Assembly: GCA_964059195.1 (NCBI GenBank)
Contig: CAXKWD010000013.1
Span: 25,790,987-25,854,986, forward strand
Length of the DNA: 64,000 nt
Source of the DNA: Ectobius pallidus
Lineage: Eukaryota > Arthropoda > Insecta > Blattodea > Ectobiidae
Direction of reading: 5' to 3'
Below are positions 32,732 through 44,796 of this stretch, piece after piece. How positions within the stretch are numbered: the first letter of the stretch is position 1; each line of letters opens with the position of its first letter. The translations under genes and the position numbers were made by a program. The notes under the pieces were generated by a model, which had not been told where the DNA came from, did not search any database, and saw only the letters and a list, made by a program, of their open reading frames with translations.

Positions 32732-33688
32732 TTGATTCAGAAACCTACAGACAATAGCCGGATGGATACTCTAAGACGACCTTGGCAAAAGAAAAAGGAC
32801 ATGATTACTAATTTTGCAACTTGGAATGTATGCAGTCTATATAAACCTGGAGCTATGAAACAATTAATGACAGAATTAAATAAATATAAAATTAAAATTG
32901 CCGCTATACAAGAAATTAGATGGAAAGACAGTGGAATAAGAGATCTAGGAGATTATACTCTATGTTATAGTGGGAGTAATCGAAGGAATGAATTTGGAAC
33001 AGGGTTCCTTGTACATAAGAGTCTTAAATCATCTCTCTTAGGTTTCGACCCAATTAATGAAAGGATTTGCGGGATAAGAATAAAAGGGAAATTCTGTAAT
33101 ACATACATGGTATGTATACATGCCCCAACAGAGGAGAAAGATGACGACATTAAAGATGAATTTTATGAGCAATTATCAAGAATCATACAGAGATCAAAGA
33201 AATATGAAAGGAAAATTATTGTTGGAGATTTTAATGCTAAATTGGGAAAAGATGAATCAATGAAACCAAACATAGGGGAACATAGTCTGCACGAAGAGGA
33301 AAATGGAAATGGAAATAGATTGAGTGATTTTGCAATTACAAATGACTTTGCAGTTAGTAGCACCTTATTTCCACATAAAAATATTCATAAGGAAACATGG
33401 CAATCCCCAGATAAGAAAACTAAGAACCAGGTAGATCACGTGTTGATAGACTCCAGGCATGTGAAGGATATAATAGATGTTAAGAGTTGTAGAGGCGCAG
33501 ACTGCGATAGCGACCATTTCATGGTACGCATAAAATTTAGACCTAGAATCTCGACATTAAGGACAAACTTGGGACAAGGAATACCGAGATACGATGTATC
33601 CAAACTTAATGATCCAGGTGTATCCCTCCGCTATCGAGAAGAGATAGTGAATTTGATAGAAGAAAGATTTATAATCTGGAATCGATAG
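32732..33688 (+). pseudogene. LINE ORF, apurinic-type endonuclease part
   Basis: The 318-codon frame carries endonuclease/exonuclease/phosphatase motifs in the expected order: NFATWNVCSL, IAAIQEIRWK (catalytic Glu), IVGDFNAKLG, NQVDHVLID and DCDSDHFMV (catalytic Asp-His). This domain nicks the target DNA to prime reverse transcription. It loses frame near 33662-33668; the next frame (33661 onward) continues as NLESIEEEWQEIRNKIQ into the RT part. Reading both frames shows one original ORF with a single-base frameshift. Confidence 0.8.
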
Positions 33689-33689
33689 A

Positions 33690-35709
33690 AGAAGAATGGC
33701 AAGAAATTAGGAATAAAATTCAAACAGCTGCAAAGGGGGTGATTGGTTATAAGAATAAAACCATTAAGAAGGAGTGGTTTGATCGAGATTGCGAACTAGC
33801 AATAATTGAGCGTAATAATGCAAGAATGAATATGTTAAGCAGAAATACAAGAATAACGATGGAGGCATATCGAAAAGCTCGTAGAATGACAAACAAAATC
33901 TTAAGGAAGAAAAAGAAAGACTTCGAGGAAGGAAAAATACAGGAAATGCAAATTTTTAAAATAAGGAGTGAAAGTAGAAAATTTTACCAGGAAGTAAGAC
34001 GGCTTAAAGAAGGATACCAATCAAGAACTACAATGGTAAAAGATAAAGAAGGAAATCTAATAGGAGGAGAAGGAAAGGTGATGGACAGATGGGTGGAGTA
34101 TTTTAAAGAAGTTTTAAATAAACCACATCAACTCCCAGAAGAGGAAGATAATTTAGTATTTTATGGTCCGGATAAATATGTTGATAAACCATCAAGAAGT
34201 ATGGTATATGAGATAATTAAAAGATTGAAGAAGAACAGAGCCCCAGGATCGGATGTGATCACAGCAGAACTTGTGAAGAGTGGAGGAAGGAAGCTCTGGG
34301 ATAAAATATATAAATTAATTCTAATGATTTGGGAGAAAGAGGAATTGCCGAAGGATTGGGAGAGAGCTATTATTTGCCCAGTGTATAAACAAAAAGGAGA
34401 CAAGTTACAATGTGGGAGCTACAGAGGGATTTCTTTATTAAATGTGATCTATAAAATTTTTACAAGTATTCTAGCGAAATACTTGGAACAGTACACAGAA
34501 TAAATATTGGGGGACTATCAAAGTGGATTTAGGAAAGGTCGTTCTACCACAGATCAAATATTCCAATTAAGACAAATAATTGAGAAAACCTATGAATACA
34601 ATATCGACACATACCAGTTGTTCATAGACTTTAAACAAGCCTATGACAGTATAGATCGACAACAGTTGTACCTAATTATGAAAGAACTTGGAATACCCCA
34701 AAAGTTAATAGATTTAACCAAAGCCACCCTAAAGAAGACAGTAAATCAGATTCGAATTGGTGGGAAGCTGTCAGACGACTTTGTGACAGAAAATGGCCTT
34801 AAGCAGGGAGATGCACTCTCAACATTGTTATTTAATTTAGCTCTAGAAAAAATAATACGTAACATTGTAATAAACCCTGAAGGAAGCATAATAAATAGAA
34901 CCAGACAGTATGTGGCATACGCAGATGACGTAGCCATAATAACAAGATCAGTAACAGCATTAAATGAAGTATATGCACAAATAAATGATACAACAAAAGA
35001 AATAGGATTAGAAATTAATAAAGATAAAACAGTATTGATGAATACCTCCAAACACAAAGTAAGAACAGATGAAAACACAACAGTCCTCATAAACTCAGAG
35101 CATTTTAAAGAAAAGGATGAGGTTAAATATTTGGGCTCAGTGATTACTTGGGACAATGACTGTGGTAAAGATATAAAAGCCAGGATCGCAGCAGGGAATA
35201 GATGTTACTATGCTCTGGATAAGGTATTAAAGAAAAGATATATCTCTAAACAAATTAAATTATTAATATATAACACGATAATTAAACCCATAGTGATGTA
35301 CGGCTGTGAGGCATGGAACATGACAGAACTCCAACGACAATTGCTGAGAAGATGGGAAAGGAAAATCCTGAGAAAGATTTATGGCCCTGTAAAAGAACAA
35401 AATGATTGGAGAATCCATAGCAACTTAGAACTGGAACAGTTATACAAGAAACCCAATATAGTAACTTTGATCAAAATTAGAAGACTCGAATGGGCAGGTC
35501 ACCTAGTTAGAATGGAGGATGAAAGAATGGTGAAGAAGATTTTCACTGGTAGAATTGAAGGAAGGAGAGATCGAGGGCGCCCCAGATTGAGATGGATAGA
35601 CTGCATTGAGGGAGATTTAAGGAAAGCGGGAATAAAGAGATGGAGAAGGAGAGCAGAAGATAGAGGAGAATGGGCTATTGTTTTAAAGGAGGCTTTAGCA
35701 AAACTATAA
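33690..35709 (+). pseudogene. LINE ORF, reverse transcriptase part, one stop
   Basis: The same frame runs from the frameshift to 35709 except for TAA at 34501-34503. Before the stop: ELVKSGG, CPVYKQKGDK and YRGISLLNVIYKIF (RT finger motifs). After it: GDYQSGFRKGRSTTDQIF, FIDFKQAYDSID (first catalytic Asp), GLKQGDALS and YVAYADDVAII (YADD catalytic pair, about 34910-34940). The C-terminus has the WAGHLVRMEDERMVKKIF and GRPRLRWID blocks common to RTE-like elements. Both catalytic motifs are intact, so only one frameshift and one nonsense change separate it from an open ORF. Confidence 0.85.
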
Positions 35710-35746
35710 GTGCTGTATGCCAGGAGAAGAAGAAGATAAGGTCTAC

Positions 35747-36780
35747 ACAAATGTTGTATTTTAAGGTGAGAATATGACCTCTGATATTAAATCCAGTGGG
35801 CTGTGAGGGCAGTTCTCATACGCTGTACATTCAGCACCGGATTTCCCAGTGAATGCAGCCAGTGAGTTAGGGTACGCGCAAGACGGAACCGGGATGGTCG
35901 CATGCCGCAGGCCGCATGAAGAATGATGTCATGTCTTCTTACGAGAGTGAACAAGACGCCGCTTGGATGGTCTCTTGCCAGCCATCTGGTCAGGCCGCAG
36001 TTTGCTGGTAGAATGCTAGCCCTCTTTTTTCATGCGACCGGCCGCTAGCGTGTAGTCTAGATTCAGGCGTTCCACGTGTGCATTTTGCAATCGCTCCACA
36101 AACAAAGGACTGTTTATAAGATACATCCTCTGTAATCAGCTCAGACTACCAAAATAAATATTGTTACTACTCAATGAAAGGGTTTTAGAGATCATGGCTA
36201 CAGTTACTGACTTGTATGGTTTATATTCAGTATTTTTGTATAATTTATAGTAACCTAATAATTTTATATTATGTTAATTTTCGTGTTGCGGGGTTAAGTG
36301 TGTTAGTTTCAACGTCTTCTTGTGCTCTGAAGATTGAATACAATGGTCGCACCAACTCAAGAAAACAATAATAATAATGATAATAATAATAATGTTTCTA
36401 TCCATACATTGGTTCTCCATCTCAAACCGTTGAAAAAATATATATATCCAATCTATTTTTCTTGCCGAAAAAAGTTTTTACGCCACTTTTTTGGCGAACT
36501 TTGTATCCTAGCACCTAAAGTATTAGGTTTACAACGAATACTTTTAGACGAAAAGCTGTAGAGCATTAAATTTACTATAAAATACACATTCAATTTAGTA
36601 GCTCTGGGAAACAGTGAAATACTCTTGTGACATATTTTACATGTAACTAATTTTGATGAAGCTTCCTGTAATGAGTTTGAATACATAAACTCATTGCCAT
36701 TGTCTTCTGAGTTTTCAAAACCTTATGAATGAGAAGATAATAACAAAGAAATAAAAATAAAAAAGGAGATAATTCAAAAA
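35747..36780. other. Intergenic DNA, no clear gene
   Basis: 35870-36060 is GC-richer and has GGTCGCATG near 35896 with its complement CATGCGACC near 36032, possibly a small foldback. 36367-36395 is an (AAT)-rich tract. Nothing is identifiable as coding. Confidence 0.3.
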
Positions 36781-37308
36781 TTTAATCCATAACATGTCAC
36801 TGGCTACATACTGAATATACAGATGGGCGACCTGCCGGTGAGCGACCAGGCTGCGTCTTGCGCGCACACACTTCATGCTCGGCGCCTGGCTCAACAGCGT
36901 AGCGACCAGGAAGGGGACCAACCAGGCTGCGTCTTGTTCGAACCCTAAGCGAAGGAGCTCTCCAGAGGCCTGTAAATAACAACATGAGATAATCAGTCGG
37001 TAACCATGACATGAACTTTGTTGATGGTACTGGAAACATATTAACAGGTTCTGAAAGAAAATCACAATTTCCTGCAAGTTAAATTCATTAGCAAACATAG
37101 TTTATAATAAGTTACGTAAGTTACAAAAAATAAGGGATGATATTTAATAAAAAATGACACTAAATTACTAGTTTCATCATCACAAACAACTGATTCAAAT
37201 TAACTTGGGAATATCAAAGCCTTTACATCAGAATCTGAACTCGGAAAACTAATGAGTACACAAACAACTCTGCCATGAATTTACAATAAAAAAACCCTAC
37301 ATTACAAA
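36781..37308. other. GC-richer island in AT-rich DNA
   Basis: 36826-36960 holds two copies of ACCAGGCTGCGTCTTG, about 81 bp apart, and AGCGACCAGG repeats. Overlapping minus-strand frames exist, but their composition follows the repeats and no domain is visible. Confidence 0.3.
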
Positions 37309-38826
37309 TTAAATTTATATTCTAAAATAATAAAATCAGGTGAACTGATGAAACAAAATGTCAGAATACATTCGTTTAATCAGTGATAATTGCAATTATG
37401 ATATACAGAAAGTAAGTTATTTTTATAATCGATTTCCGAGTTAAGCTCCAGATCAATTCATTACGCTGATATACCAAATTCTTAAAATATGTCAATACTT
37501 CAAAAAATGCACTGGCAAAGAACTCCGCTGAATGTAACTTACGTAGGCCTAATTATTTCACAGTAATATACCTTCTGTATATAACAGTATTCATGTAGTA
37601 TTCATTTCAACTTGACTTGATCAACGAAATAAACATCTGGCTTGTTTGATAATAATCATATACGAAGGAATAGGCCTATGTCAAGGCTAACTGTATTGCA
37701 ACTTCCAAAGCCGTATATGATCAGTGTAAAACAAAATGTTGTCATGATAACTGATTTGCATTTTATAAATTCTTTCTAGGCCTAATTTATTACCATAAAA
37801 TAGGCACTAAATTGGGCATTATTCCGGTCAACCTATTTGGTTTATTACACAGACTAACAACCATTTTGGTGCCTTAGAAATTATACTTATTCTTGGGTAT
37901 ATGATGCCAAATGTGCCATTAGTTTTGCCCTATCAGCTTTAGTTTTGTGAGATATGGTATTACCATTATGCATATTATCCCATTTTACGTTTGATATAAA
38001 TAAAAAACAGTGCCTATTTTTAGCTTTTAAATCACATGAAGAAAAAAAGCAACACACTAACATAACATTAACATTAAAATAACAATATAACATGGGGTCT
38101 TTCAAAAAATTGATATTATCACATATTGTACGGTCGTTTATGACTTATGAGCTGTCAATTTGAGGGCCAAAAAATAATCCAGTTTTTAGTTCTTCTGTAC
38201 TTCGTACAGTTTTTGTCCTACGTGTTCAAAGTATGGTCAAGAACCTTCACTAGCTATATAAACAAGCAAGATTTTGATTCGGTAGCAAGACAAAAGTAGA
38301 GCTGGTAGAGAAAAACTGTTTACATATTTGGAATAAGCACACTAAGTATAGCCAAAATCAGGTAACACCAAACAATAAGTTCTTTTTTGTTGGGCTGTGT
38401 TATCAATAGGTTTCTTCCCATGGATGTTACAAATGCGTATAACTTGTCAAGTTTCATGAAAATCCGATAAAGCGTTTTTGAGTTATCGCGCGTACAAACA
38501 CACGGACAGACGGACAGACATTTCCCCGTGCCCCACACAATCTTATGGCTTAATAGAGGGGGAAATTTAGAAGGTGAGAATTTAAAACGGCTCAACTAGC
38601 CCCGTTTAAAACCAGAGTATGGCATCAGGAAAATTATAAATATAAAAAAAATTAAGTCCATCAAAAGTTAAGCCACCATAACGGAGCTCATCGAACTGTG
38701 AAGAATATTTTGCTGAATGGAAATGTTCTATAGATCGATTGGTTGACAAGACGGTGTCAAAATTCACTTCAACCCAAATGTGATCAGTGACCTCCAAGAG
38801 CAGTAGAAAAAAAAATCCATTCAAAT
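37309..38826. other. Paralogue of 4.5-5.9 kb without the SINE
   Basis: Patches align with 4520-5900 in the same orientation. The position equivalent to the SINE at 4625 is uninterrupted at 37409-37419. The last part (38400-38600) contains CCCATGGATGTTACAAATGC and GTTTCATGAAAATCCGATAA, followed by a GGACAGAC tract. Confidence 0.45.
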
Positions 38827-38838
38827 AAATCAATATTC

Positions 38839-39299
38839 TTTCTTTCTTTTATCGTAGTTTTACCTCTCCCTTTTAGGATTTAAGCTACCCAAGCCGCCCG
38901 AGCCTTACAGAACCGCGACCTGTCGGGAGAGGGATTATCTTTGGATCACATACATACTTTTTTGACCAGACAAGGACATGGAGGGCCTCCCCGGATGAGT
39001 GATCAGCCCAATACCGAGGCCACCACCGAGACAACACGAACACATAGAACGACACACACCATTCACACACACATTCACTCACTCACTCACTCACTCACTC
39101 ATCACTCACTCCGAACAGGGCGAGGATGGGATGAAGATGATAATGAACCGGGGACCACAAAGGCCTAAAGTAACCTGACATTTGTCTCACAGGTGAGGGA
39201 AAACCCCGGAAAGAAACCCCACCTAGGTAACTTGTCCCGACCAGGACAACCGCTTCATGAGAGGAGCGAACGCATCCCCTGAGCCACAGCGGTGGACTC
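38839..39299 (-). mobile_element. tRNA-derived SINE, copy 3, with 12-bp TSD
   Basis: Full-length reverse copy of the family at 4625. It is flanked by AAATCAATATTC (38827-38838) and AAATCGATATTC (39300-39311), one mismatch. A CTCA run (39064-39100) has expanded in the body. Confidence 0.85.
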
Positions 39300-39392
39300 A
39301 AATCGATATTCAAGAAGAAATAATATTGAAATTCATGGCATCCCAGAACATGCTTATGATCCGGTATGGGTCAGGGACAAGAAATCACTTAC

Positions 39393-39694
39393 GTGAGAAC
39401 GGCTTGGAGTATTTCATCCACTAATCCTTGCTCTTCGTGGCTGAATGGGGCTTGAGCAGTTTCGCATAAAGATCTCAGTGAACAGTCGTGTCCATGGAAC
39501 CCAAACTCCTGGAGGAACAATTCAAGTGCGTTCATATCCCGAAGTCCTTGGTTCGTTTCGCGTTTGCTCCGGTTTCCAAACTGCTCATGAAACTCTGAGG
39601 CGTTCGTGGGTTCCACGAAGTTGAGTTGAAATCCCCAGGACATGGACACCGTCCTGTTCGGAACAGGAATTGGAGCTTGCACTGCAGTAACAAG
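39393..39694 (-). CDS. Internal exon of a DM4/DM12-family protein
   Basis: On the minus strand a pyrimidine-rich TACTGTTCCAG acceptor (39695 upward) leads into an open 302-bp exon ending in a GTAAGT donor (39392-39387). It encodes LVTAVQAPIPVPNRTVSMSW, then GFQLNFVEPTNASEF and, after a basic KRE patch, ALELFLQEFGFHGHDCSLRS followed by LCETAQAPFSHEEQGLVDEI. The block LE..L...G..G..C.LR..CE.A..P....GLV.EIL is the signature of the DM4/12 family, with its two conserved Cys. The donor leaves two bases of a codon, matching the phase of the DM4/12 last exon at 3501 (other strand). The preceding signal-peptide exon and the following Cys-rich exon were not found nearby. This is the most convincing host coding exon in the window. 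Confidence 0.72.
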
Positions 39695-39699
39695 CTGGA

Positions 39700-39972
39700 A
39701 CAGTAAGAACAATAATTCTTACAGAATCTCTCTTTTATTGCTTTATAATGACTATTCCACTCATACGCCGCGTGTTCGGTATTGACCAATAAAATTGACC
39801 AATTCCTCGGATATAGACCAATCACAATGGTTTATCTTATAATGTCCTTCTTCGGGTCGCAACTATGCAATTTTATCTGACATAACGTCAGGTCGTTATT
39901 GGACACGTAAGGCATCGATGTGCGGTGATTAATACGTCACATGCTGCCATTCACCAGAATGAAAACACATTA
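39700..39972. other. Upstream intron-like DNA
   Basis: No further exon with signal-peptide character is clear. CCAATAAA- and CCAATCAC-type CCAAT motifs occur at 39785-39835. Confidence 0.3.
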
Positions 39973-40759
39973 TCTACTCTTATACAATTCTACGGCCCTA
40001 AACAGCGTGCTCACTAGCTCGCCCACTTCGTAAGACATCGGGTATACTCGGCGATGTTCGTCTCTCGCAGTCTAAACTTTCACGAAGAGAACAAAATTAG
40101 GAAACCCGTTTCTTTATTATATAAGGCATAAGTGAAATGAACACAATGAACAAATATTCCAATTTTATTTTTACTTACAATTTTCATAGCTCTGAATCAC
40201 AAACATTTATAATAAACTGCCAGTGTACATTTTTTAAAAATCCTGGATGGAATTAATAATTGCGGGTGAAGCCGCGGGCACCAGCTATAATATTATTGAT
40301 AGTTTAACCATGGAAGTATCGCGGACAATAAAAATCCAAACAAACCATTACTTCCCTTGAAAAATTATGCATTTCCTGAAAATTACACTGAATTCACCAA
40401 ATAAAATTCACATCATATTCATCTGTCAACAAAGAGTTGAGAAACGATACATATTATCCACCGCCGTCTCTAGAATTACACACGAGTAATACAGTCTAGA
40501 AGGCAGTGGTATTATCAGCGTTCACAGTTACGTTTGGAACTGCATAATTGAATCTGAGATCGTTTTCCCAGGTGGCGCTTTCTAATCGTGGAATGTACTC
40601 TGAAGCCGAAATTTTAGCTGTTTTATTAATTATTAATGGTTTATTTTATGAATGATTCGCGTGCAAGTGTGAATAAATATAATGCTTTAATAATTATTAT
40701 ACTCATAATTATTAATTTTTAAATTAATTATAGTGGGCGAAGCCGCGGGCACCTGCTAG
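39973..40759 (+). mobile_element. Helitron, 787 bp, inverted relative of 28627-29592
   Basis: It starts A|TCTACTCTTATACAATTC and ends in GGGCGAAGCCGCGGGCACC followed by TGCTAG (40759), then T. A second hairpin end lies inside at about 40262-40290. The internal order matches the minus-strand copy at 28627-29592 over its length. Confidence 0.7.
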
Positions 40760-41261
40760 TTTTATACAACGTAACTAGTTTGGAAATTGAAATAATATTA
40801 ATGTCCATTGATTAAAAACACAATTTTTATTCGGTGCAAGCCAGTTCGTGTGTTTTTATAGGGTTTTGACGTAAGCAACTACCATGATGCCCTCCATCTT
40901 GTGATGCGCACTATTGGTAGCACTGGAACATAGATCGACGCAAGACTGTTCATTCTTTTAGCATGCCGCGATCTCACATTGGACAGAATATTTACAAACA
41001 AGCAAGAAAATTATTATTTAGAACTTCCGTTACATTTTATTCATGAAATAACCTTAATAAATCCTACACGAGATTACGAGTTTATCAGATACAATTATTT
41101 TTAATTTCTCGTGGGATGGCCTATGATAAAAATAATACTTCAGTTAGGCTTAGAAAGGAAACACGCCAGCAAAGAAGCATGAAACATGTTTGGAAGGCTA
41201 TTTTAGAGGACATTCTGGATGATGTAATATTACGTAAACAATATTGAATCAGAGCTTCTGA
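40760..41261. other. Intergenic DNA
   Basis: No feature recognised. Confidence 0.3.
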
Positions 41262-41392
41262 CAACACGAGACACACCACAGACCTTCGTAGGCGAGGAAA
41301 ATCGCCAGAGAGAACCCAACCTAGGTAATTGGCGCCGACCAGGGTTTGAACTCGGGCCCTCTGCGTGGGAGGAGTGATCACAGCGGTGAGGT
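41262..41392 (-). mobile_element. Divergent SINE fragment
   Basis: In reverse it shows CACCGCTGTGATCACTCC, a B-box-like GAGTTCAAACCC and ACCTAGGTTGGG, related to the head and start of body of the main SINE family. The 3' part is absent. Confidence 0.5.
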
Positions 41393-41451
41393 GTTAAATA
41401 AGCGGAAATTAAAATACCATTAACCAATAGAAATCTATTATATCAATAACT

Positions 41452-42067
41452 AGCATGTGCCCGCGGCTTCGCCCGCGATAATTATTTCAAAAATTAAAAA
41501 TTAAGAGCATAATAGTTAAATCATTATATTTATTAACACCTAAATCACGTGGACTACATACCACGATTAGATAGCGTCGCTTGGTAAAAGCGACCTCAGA
41601 TTCGATTTCCTTGGCCCAGAATACCCCTGTACAGTATGTTTCGTCCAAATCGAACAATGTTTGACCATATTTAGGCCTATCCCTCTTCCGTGTAGGTTGA
41701 AAATTTCATATGTCTACGGGCCTTGACATTCTAAACAAATGAATCGACCAGCGTGGGCTTACAACAATCTAGCGATCGCGATGCTTTTATTACCACGGTA
41801 TGACAAAAATAGCCAAAGCCAACTGCAATTGATTTGACATTGAAATGTATTACTGAAATCTGATGCTTCGACAGCGCTAAAATCACGTTTTCTGCCAGTT
41901 TTTCACTCACAACTCGCGAACGAAAGCTAAAATTAAAAATCCGGCTTCGATGCGCATTCGCCCACCTTTCAGCCCATCTATGTTTAAAATTTCAGATCTC
42001 TGCGTTCAGTAGATTTCGCTGGGCATCGTGGACAGACAGACAAACACGTCCTTTTATTATTTTAAGA
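41452..42067 (-). mobile_element. Helitron, first of a head-to-tail dimer
   Basis: Its 3' end (CTAG next to a GC-rich hairpin, GTGCCCGCGGCTTCGCCCGC on +) is at 41452. Its 5' end (TCTTAAAATAATAAAAGG on the minus strand) is at 42067. It shares the GCGAGTTGTGAGTGAAAA core with the other members. It abuts the second unit without spacer. Confidence 0.7.
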
Positions 42068-42320
42068 TAGCATGTGCCCGCGGCTTCGCCCGCGATAATT
42101 ATTTCAAAAATTAAAAATTAAGAGCATAATAGTTAAATCATTATATTAACACCTAAATCATGTGAACTATATATCACGATTAGATAGCGTCACCTGGTAA
42201 AAGCGACCTCAGATTCGAGTTCCTTGGCCCAGAAAACCCCTGTATAGTGAGTTTCGTCCAAATCGAACAACGTTTGACCATATTTAGGCTAATATTGATT
42301 ATCCCTATAATAACAATAAC

Positions 42321-42404
<84 letters not shown>

Positions 42405-42805
42405 CCTCTTCGGTGTAGGTTGAAAATTTCATATTATGTTTTGCGTGCCTTGACATTAAAAACAATTGAATCGACCAGCGTGAGCTACAACATTCAAGAG
42501 ATCGCGATGCTTTTATGTCGAAGGAATGACAAAAATAGCCAAAGCCTAGTGTAATTGATTTGTATTACTGAAAACTCATGCTTCGAAAACGCAATAAATA
42601 CACGTTTTCTGCCCGTTTTTCACTCATAACTCACGAACTAAAGCGAAAATTAAAATTCCGGCTTCGAGGTGCACATTCCGACCCTTTAGTCCATCTATGT
42701 TTAAAATTTCAGATCTCTGCGTTCAGTAGATTTCGCTGGGCATCGCGGACAGACAGACAGACAGACAGACGGAGGAAGACAGACACTTCCTTTTATTAAT
42801 ATAGA
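42068..42805 (-). mobile_element. Helitron, second of a head-to-tail dimer
   Basis: Its 3' hairpin begins at 42068 and its 5' end, TCTATATTAATAAAAGG on the minus strand, is at 42805. It differs from the first unit by an internal (AAT)n at 42299-42403 and by point changes. The same pair, with the microsatellite in the second unit, recurs at 46584-48371. Confidence 0.7.
42299..42403. repeat. (AAT)n microsatellite
   Basis: About 34 trinucleotide units inside the second dimer unit, at the same place as 47874-48001. Confidence 0.97.
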
Positions 42806-43709
42806 TTTATCTGTGTCCTTCTGAAGCCTAAGCCCTCTGACGTACGTGTTTCATCAAATTTTCATCATGACTGTACTTTGCGACGCTAGCATCCCTATCT
42901 ATGGGGCAGTGAGTTACCTGTGGAAAAATTCCGCGCGCGGTGTCTTTTCGTGTGTCGTGTATTTCTGCACTTTTCGAGTGGTTTTCTTATATTTGTGTTG
43001 TGTTAAATAAGTGAATTAGATGCCAGGGAATCTGCTGGACATGCATCGTGATACATTTTGACTGAATAAGGTAAGTTCCTGTTTTATTTTAAGAGTTTGT
43101 TGTGGTGGAGTGGGGTTAGGTATTCACTAAGCAAATGTTATGGCCACAGAAACTAAATGGAGAATATTCCTTTACGAGATATTTGATATTCGGTCTAAGT
43201 TCTAACTTACATAAGTGTGTATTATAGCTCATTATATTCATTTCAGTGAATAATTGTCTTGCAAAACAGATCGTACAAGTTTGCTGGCTGAATGGATGAT
43301 CATGTTTATTGAATCTGTGACCCCAATCCATTCTGATGTAATCTCTTTATTTATTAATTAATTATTTAATTAACAAGAAGATGTAGTGCTCATAGTGGCT
43401 GATTGATGCAGGCCATGCCAGTATTTTATGCTAGAAAACCGTTGACGGCTTCTTTGTTCCCTAGCAACTAAGCCAACAGCACAGCTCACCACAGTGGGCT
43501 TTGGAAGCGGTAGAATGTTGTATTTCGTGTTTTACTAAACAAGTCACCAAGTCGTATGTAGGCAGGTATTTTTCTGAACCAGCTTAGTGTTAATGCTATA
43601 TTAATCATGTCGGTTCTGGGAACTTAAATTCTGTACTCTTGCTTCGAATAGTTGTATCAATAGTTATCCGTTCTGTCGGTAGATGCCAGTGATCAGGGTC
43701 TCATGCTCG
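42806..43709. other. Intergenic DNA with a weak first-exon candidate
   Basis: 42930-43070 is a pyrimidine-rich, CpG-containing stretch ending in ATAAG|GTAAGT at 43070/43071, a strong donor. It could be a non-coding first exon; its short ATG frame (43020) stops after 13 codons. No other evidence of a gene was found. Confidence 0.25.
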
Positions 43710-43894
43710 GGTACGGCCACACTGCAAGCGGTGCGCGTTGAGCGGCGACGCGAAGGTGTGTCAAACCTGTGTTAACAAGTGCAGCTGGCCATAGTGGGCG
43801 CGGCGCGGCAATTTAAGGGGAAGGGAACTCAAGGACAACGCTCTGCAACGCACGCCGCTCAGTCTTGTTTGAAATTTCTGCGGTGACGCTCAAG

Positions 43895-44137
43895 ATGGCA
43901 AGCCGAGAGCTAACTCTAGAACAAAAAGAAATATTAATTTCGGAGGTGCAAACTCGAGTTTTCCTGTGGAATGACAGGGAGAAGAATTTCAAAGATGTTT
44001 CATTGACGAAGAAAGCTTGGGAAGAAATAGGAAAAACTTTAAATGCTGTGGACAAGCAAACATTGCAAAGCAAATTGCTGCTTGAAGTAGTAGTAGTAGT
44101 AGTAGTAAATGATTTAGTACTGAGTACTGAGTACTGA
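43895..44137 (+). pseudogene. MADF-domain protein of Harbinger element, truncated
   Basis: From the ATG at 43895 the frame reads MASRELTLEQKEILISEVQ, then FLWNDREKNFKDVSL and KKAWEEIGKTLNAVD. An N-terminal helix, LW, a short linker and AW.EIG is the MADF (SANT/Myb-like) fold used by the DNA-binding partner of PIF/Harbinger nucleases. After LLLE the frame enters a (GTA)n run (poly-Val) and ends at 44137, so only about the first 55-60 residues are genuine. The remainder has been lost or lies in another exon. Confidence 0.65.
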
Positions 44138-44796
44138 GTGCAGTGAAAAATCAATCTAGAACCTAATATGTATAGTGTATATAAAATTAAATAGTATTTA
44201 GTATTGTATTAGTATTTTTTCTTAAAATATTTTCAATATCAAATTTAATTAATTGGCATTATTTTAGTATGGAGTTATACCAAAATTTTAAGTTTCTAAA
44301 TTTTAAATTCTATAAAATATTAAAACAGATGTAATTAACACCTTCAGGTAGGCCTATCGTTTTATCACAAGACTCAATTGTATTTTTTTAAATTTATTTG
44401 TTTATTATTTGAGTTCATATTTTTTTATTGTCCATTCTAATTATTTTAATAAATTTCCAGGTACACTGTATTTTTATAATTTTAAATATGCATACATATA
44501 TGACCTATGTTACTTCTTTTTATTCATTTTATGTTATGCTTAAACCAGCACATGTTGCATCAGCATTGTGTTTACATTCTTTAATAGCCCATTACAATAA
44601 AAAAGTAAAATTGTTTGAATTCTTTTTTCTTGTCATGTAAGAAACCGCCTGTGCATTTATTTGAAATTAATGTGACTTAACTTCATCCACAAACAAATTT
44701 ATTCTAATTAGACTTATTTATAGTCTTATGGGAGCTTTTAGTTTTAAAACATCCTTACCTCAATGTAATGACTAGCCTTTCTGCAGGACTGATGGG

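Larger units (their letters stand above)
32383..35735 (+). mobile_element. RTE-like LINE, apparently full length, 3353 bp
   Basis: A perfect 11-bp direct repeat ATAAGGTCTAC at 32372-32382 and 35736-35746 marks both ends. Inside are a ~350-bp 5' UTR, an endonuclease-RT reading frame and a very short 3' UTR ending in GAAGAAGAAG. Compact size, one ORF with apurinic-type endonuclease then RT, and a short trinucleotide tail are the plan of the RTE clade. The coding region is broken twice, so the copy should not move by itself. Confidence 0.8.

Noticed and set aside
32433..33363. Minus-strand ORFs opposite the LINE
   Set aside because: Shadow frames of the endonuclease coding strand with no motif of their own.
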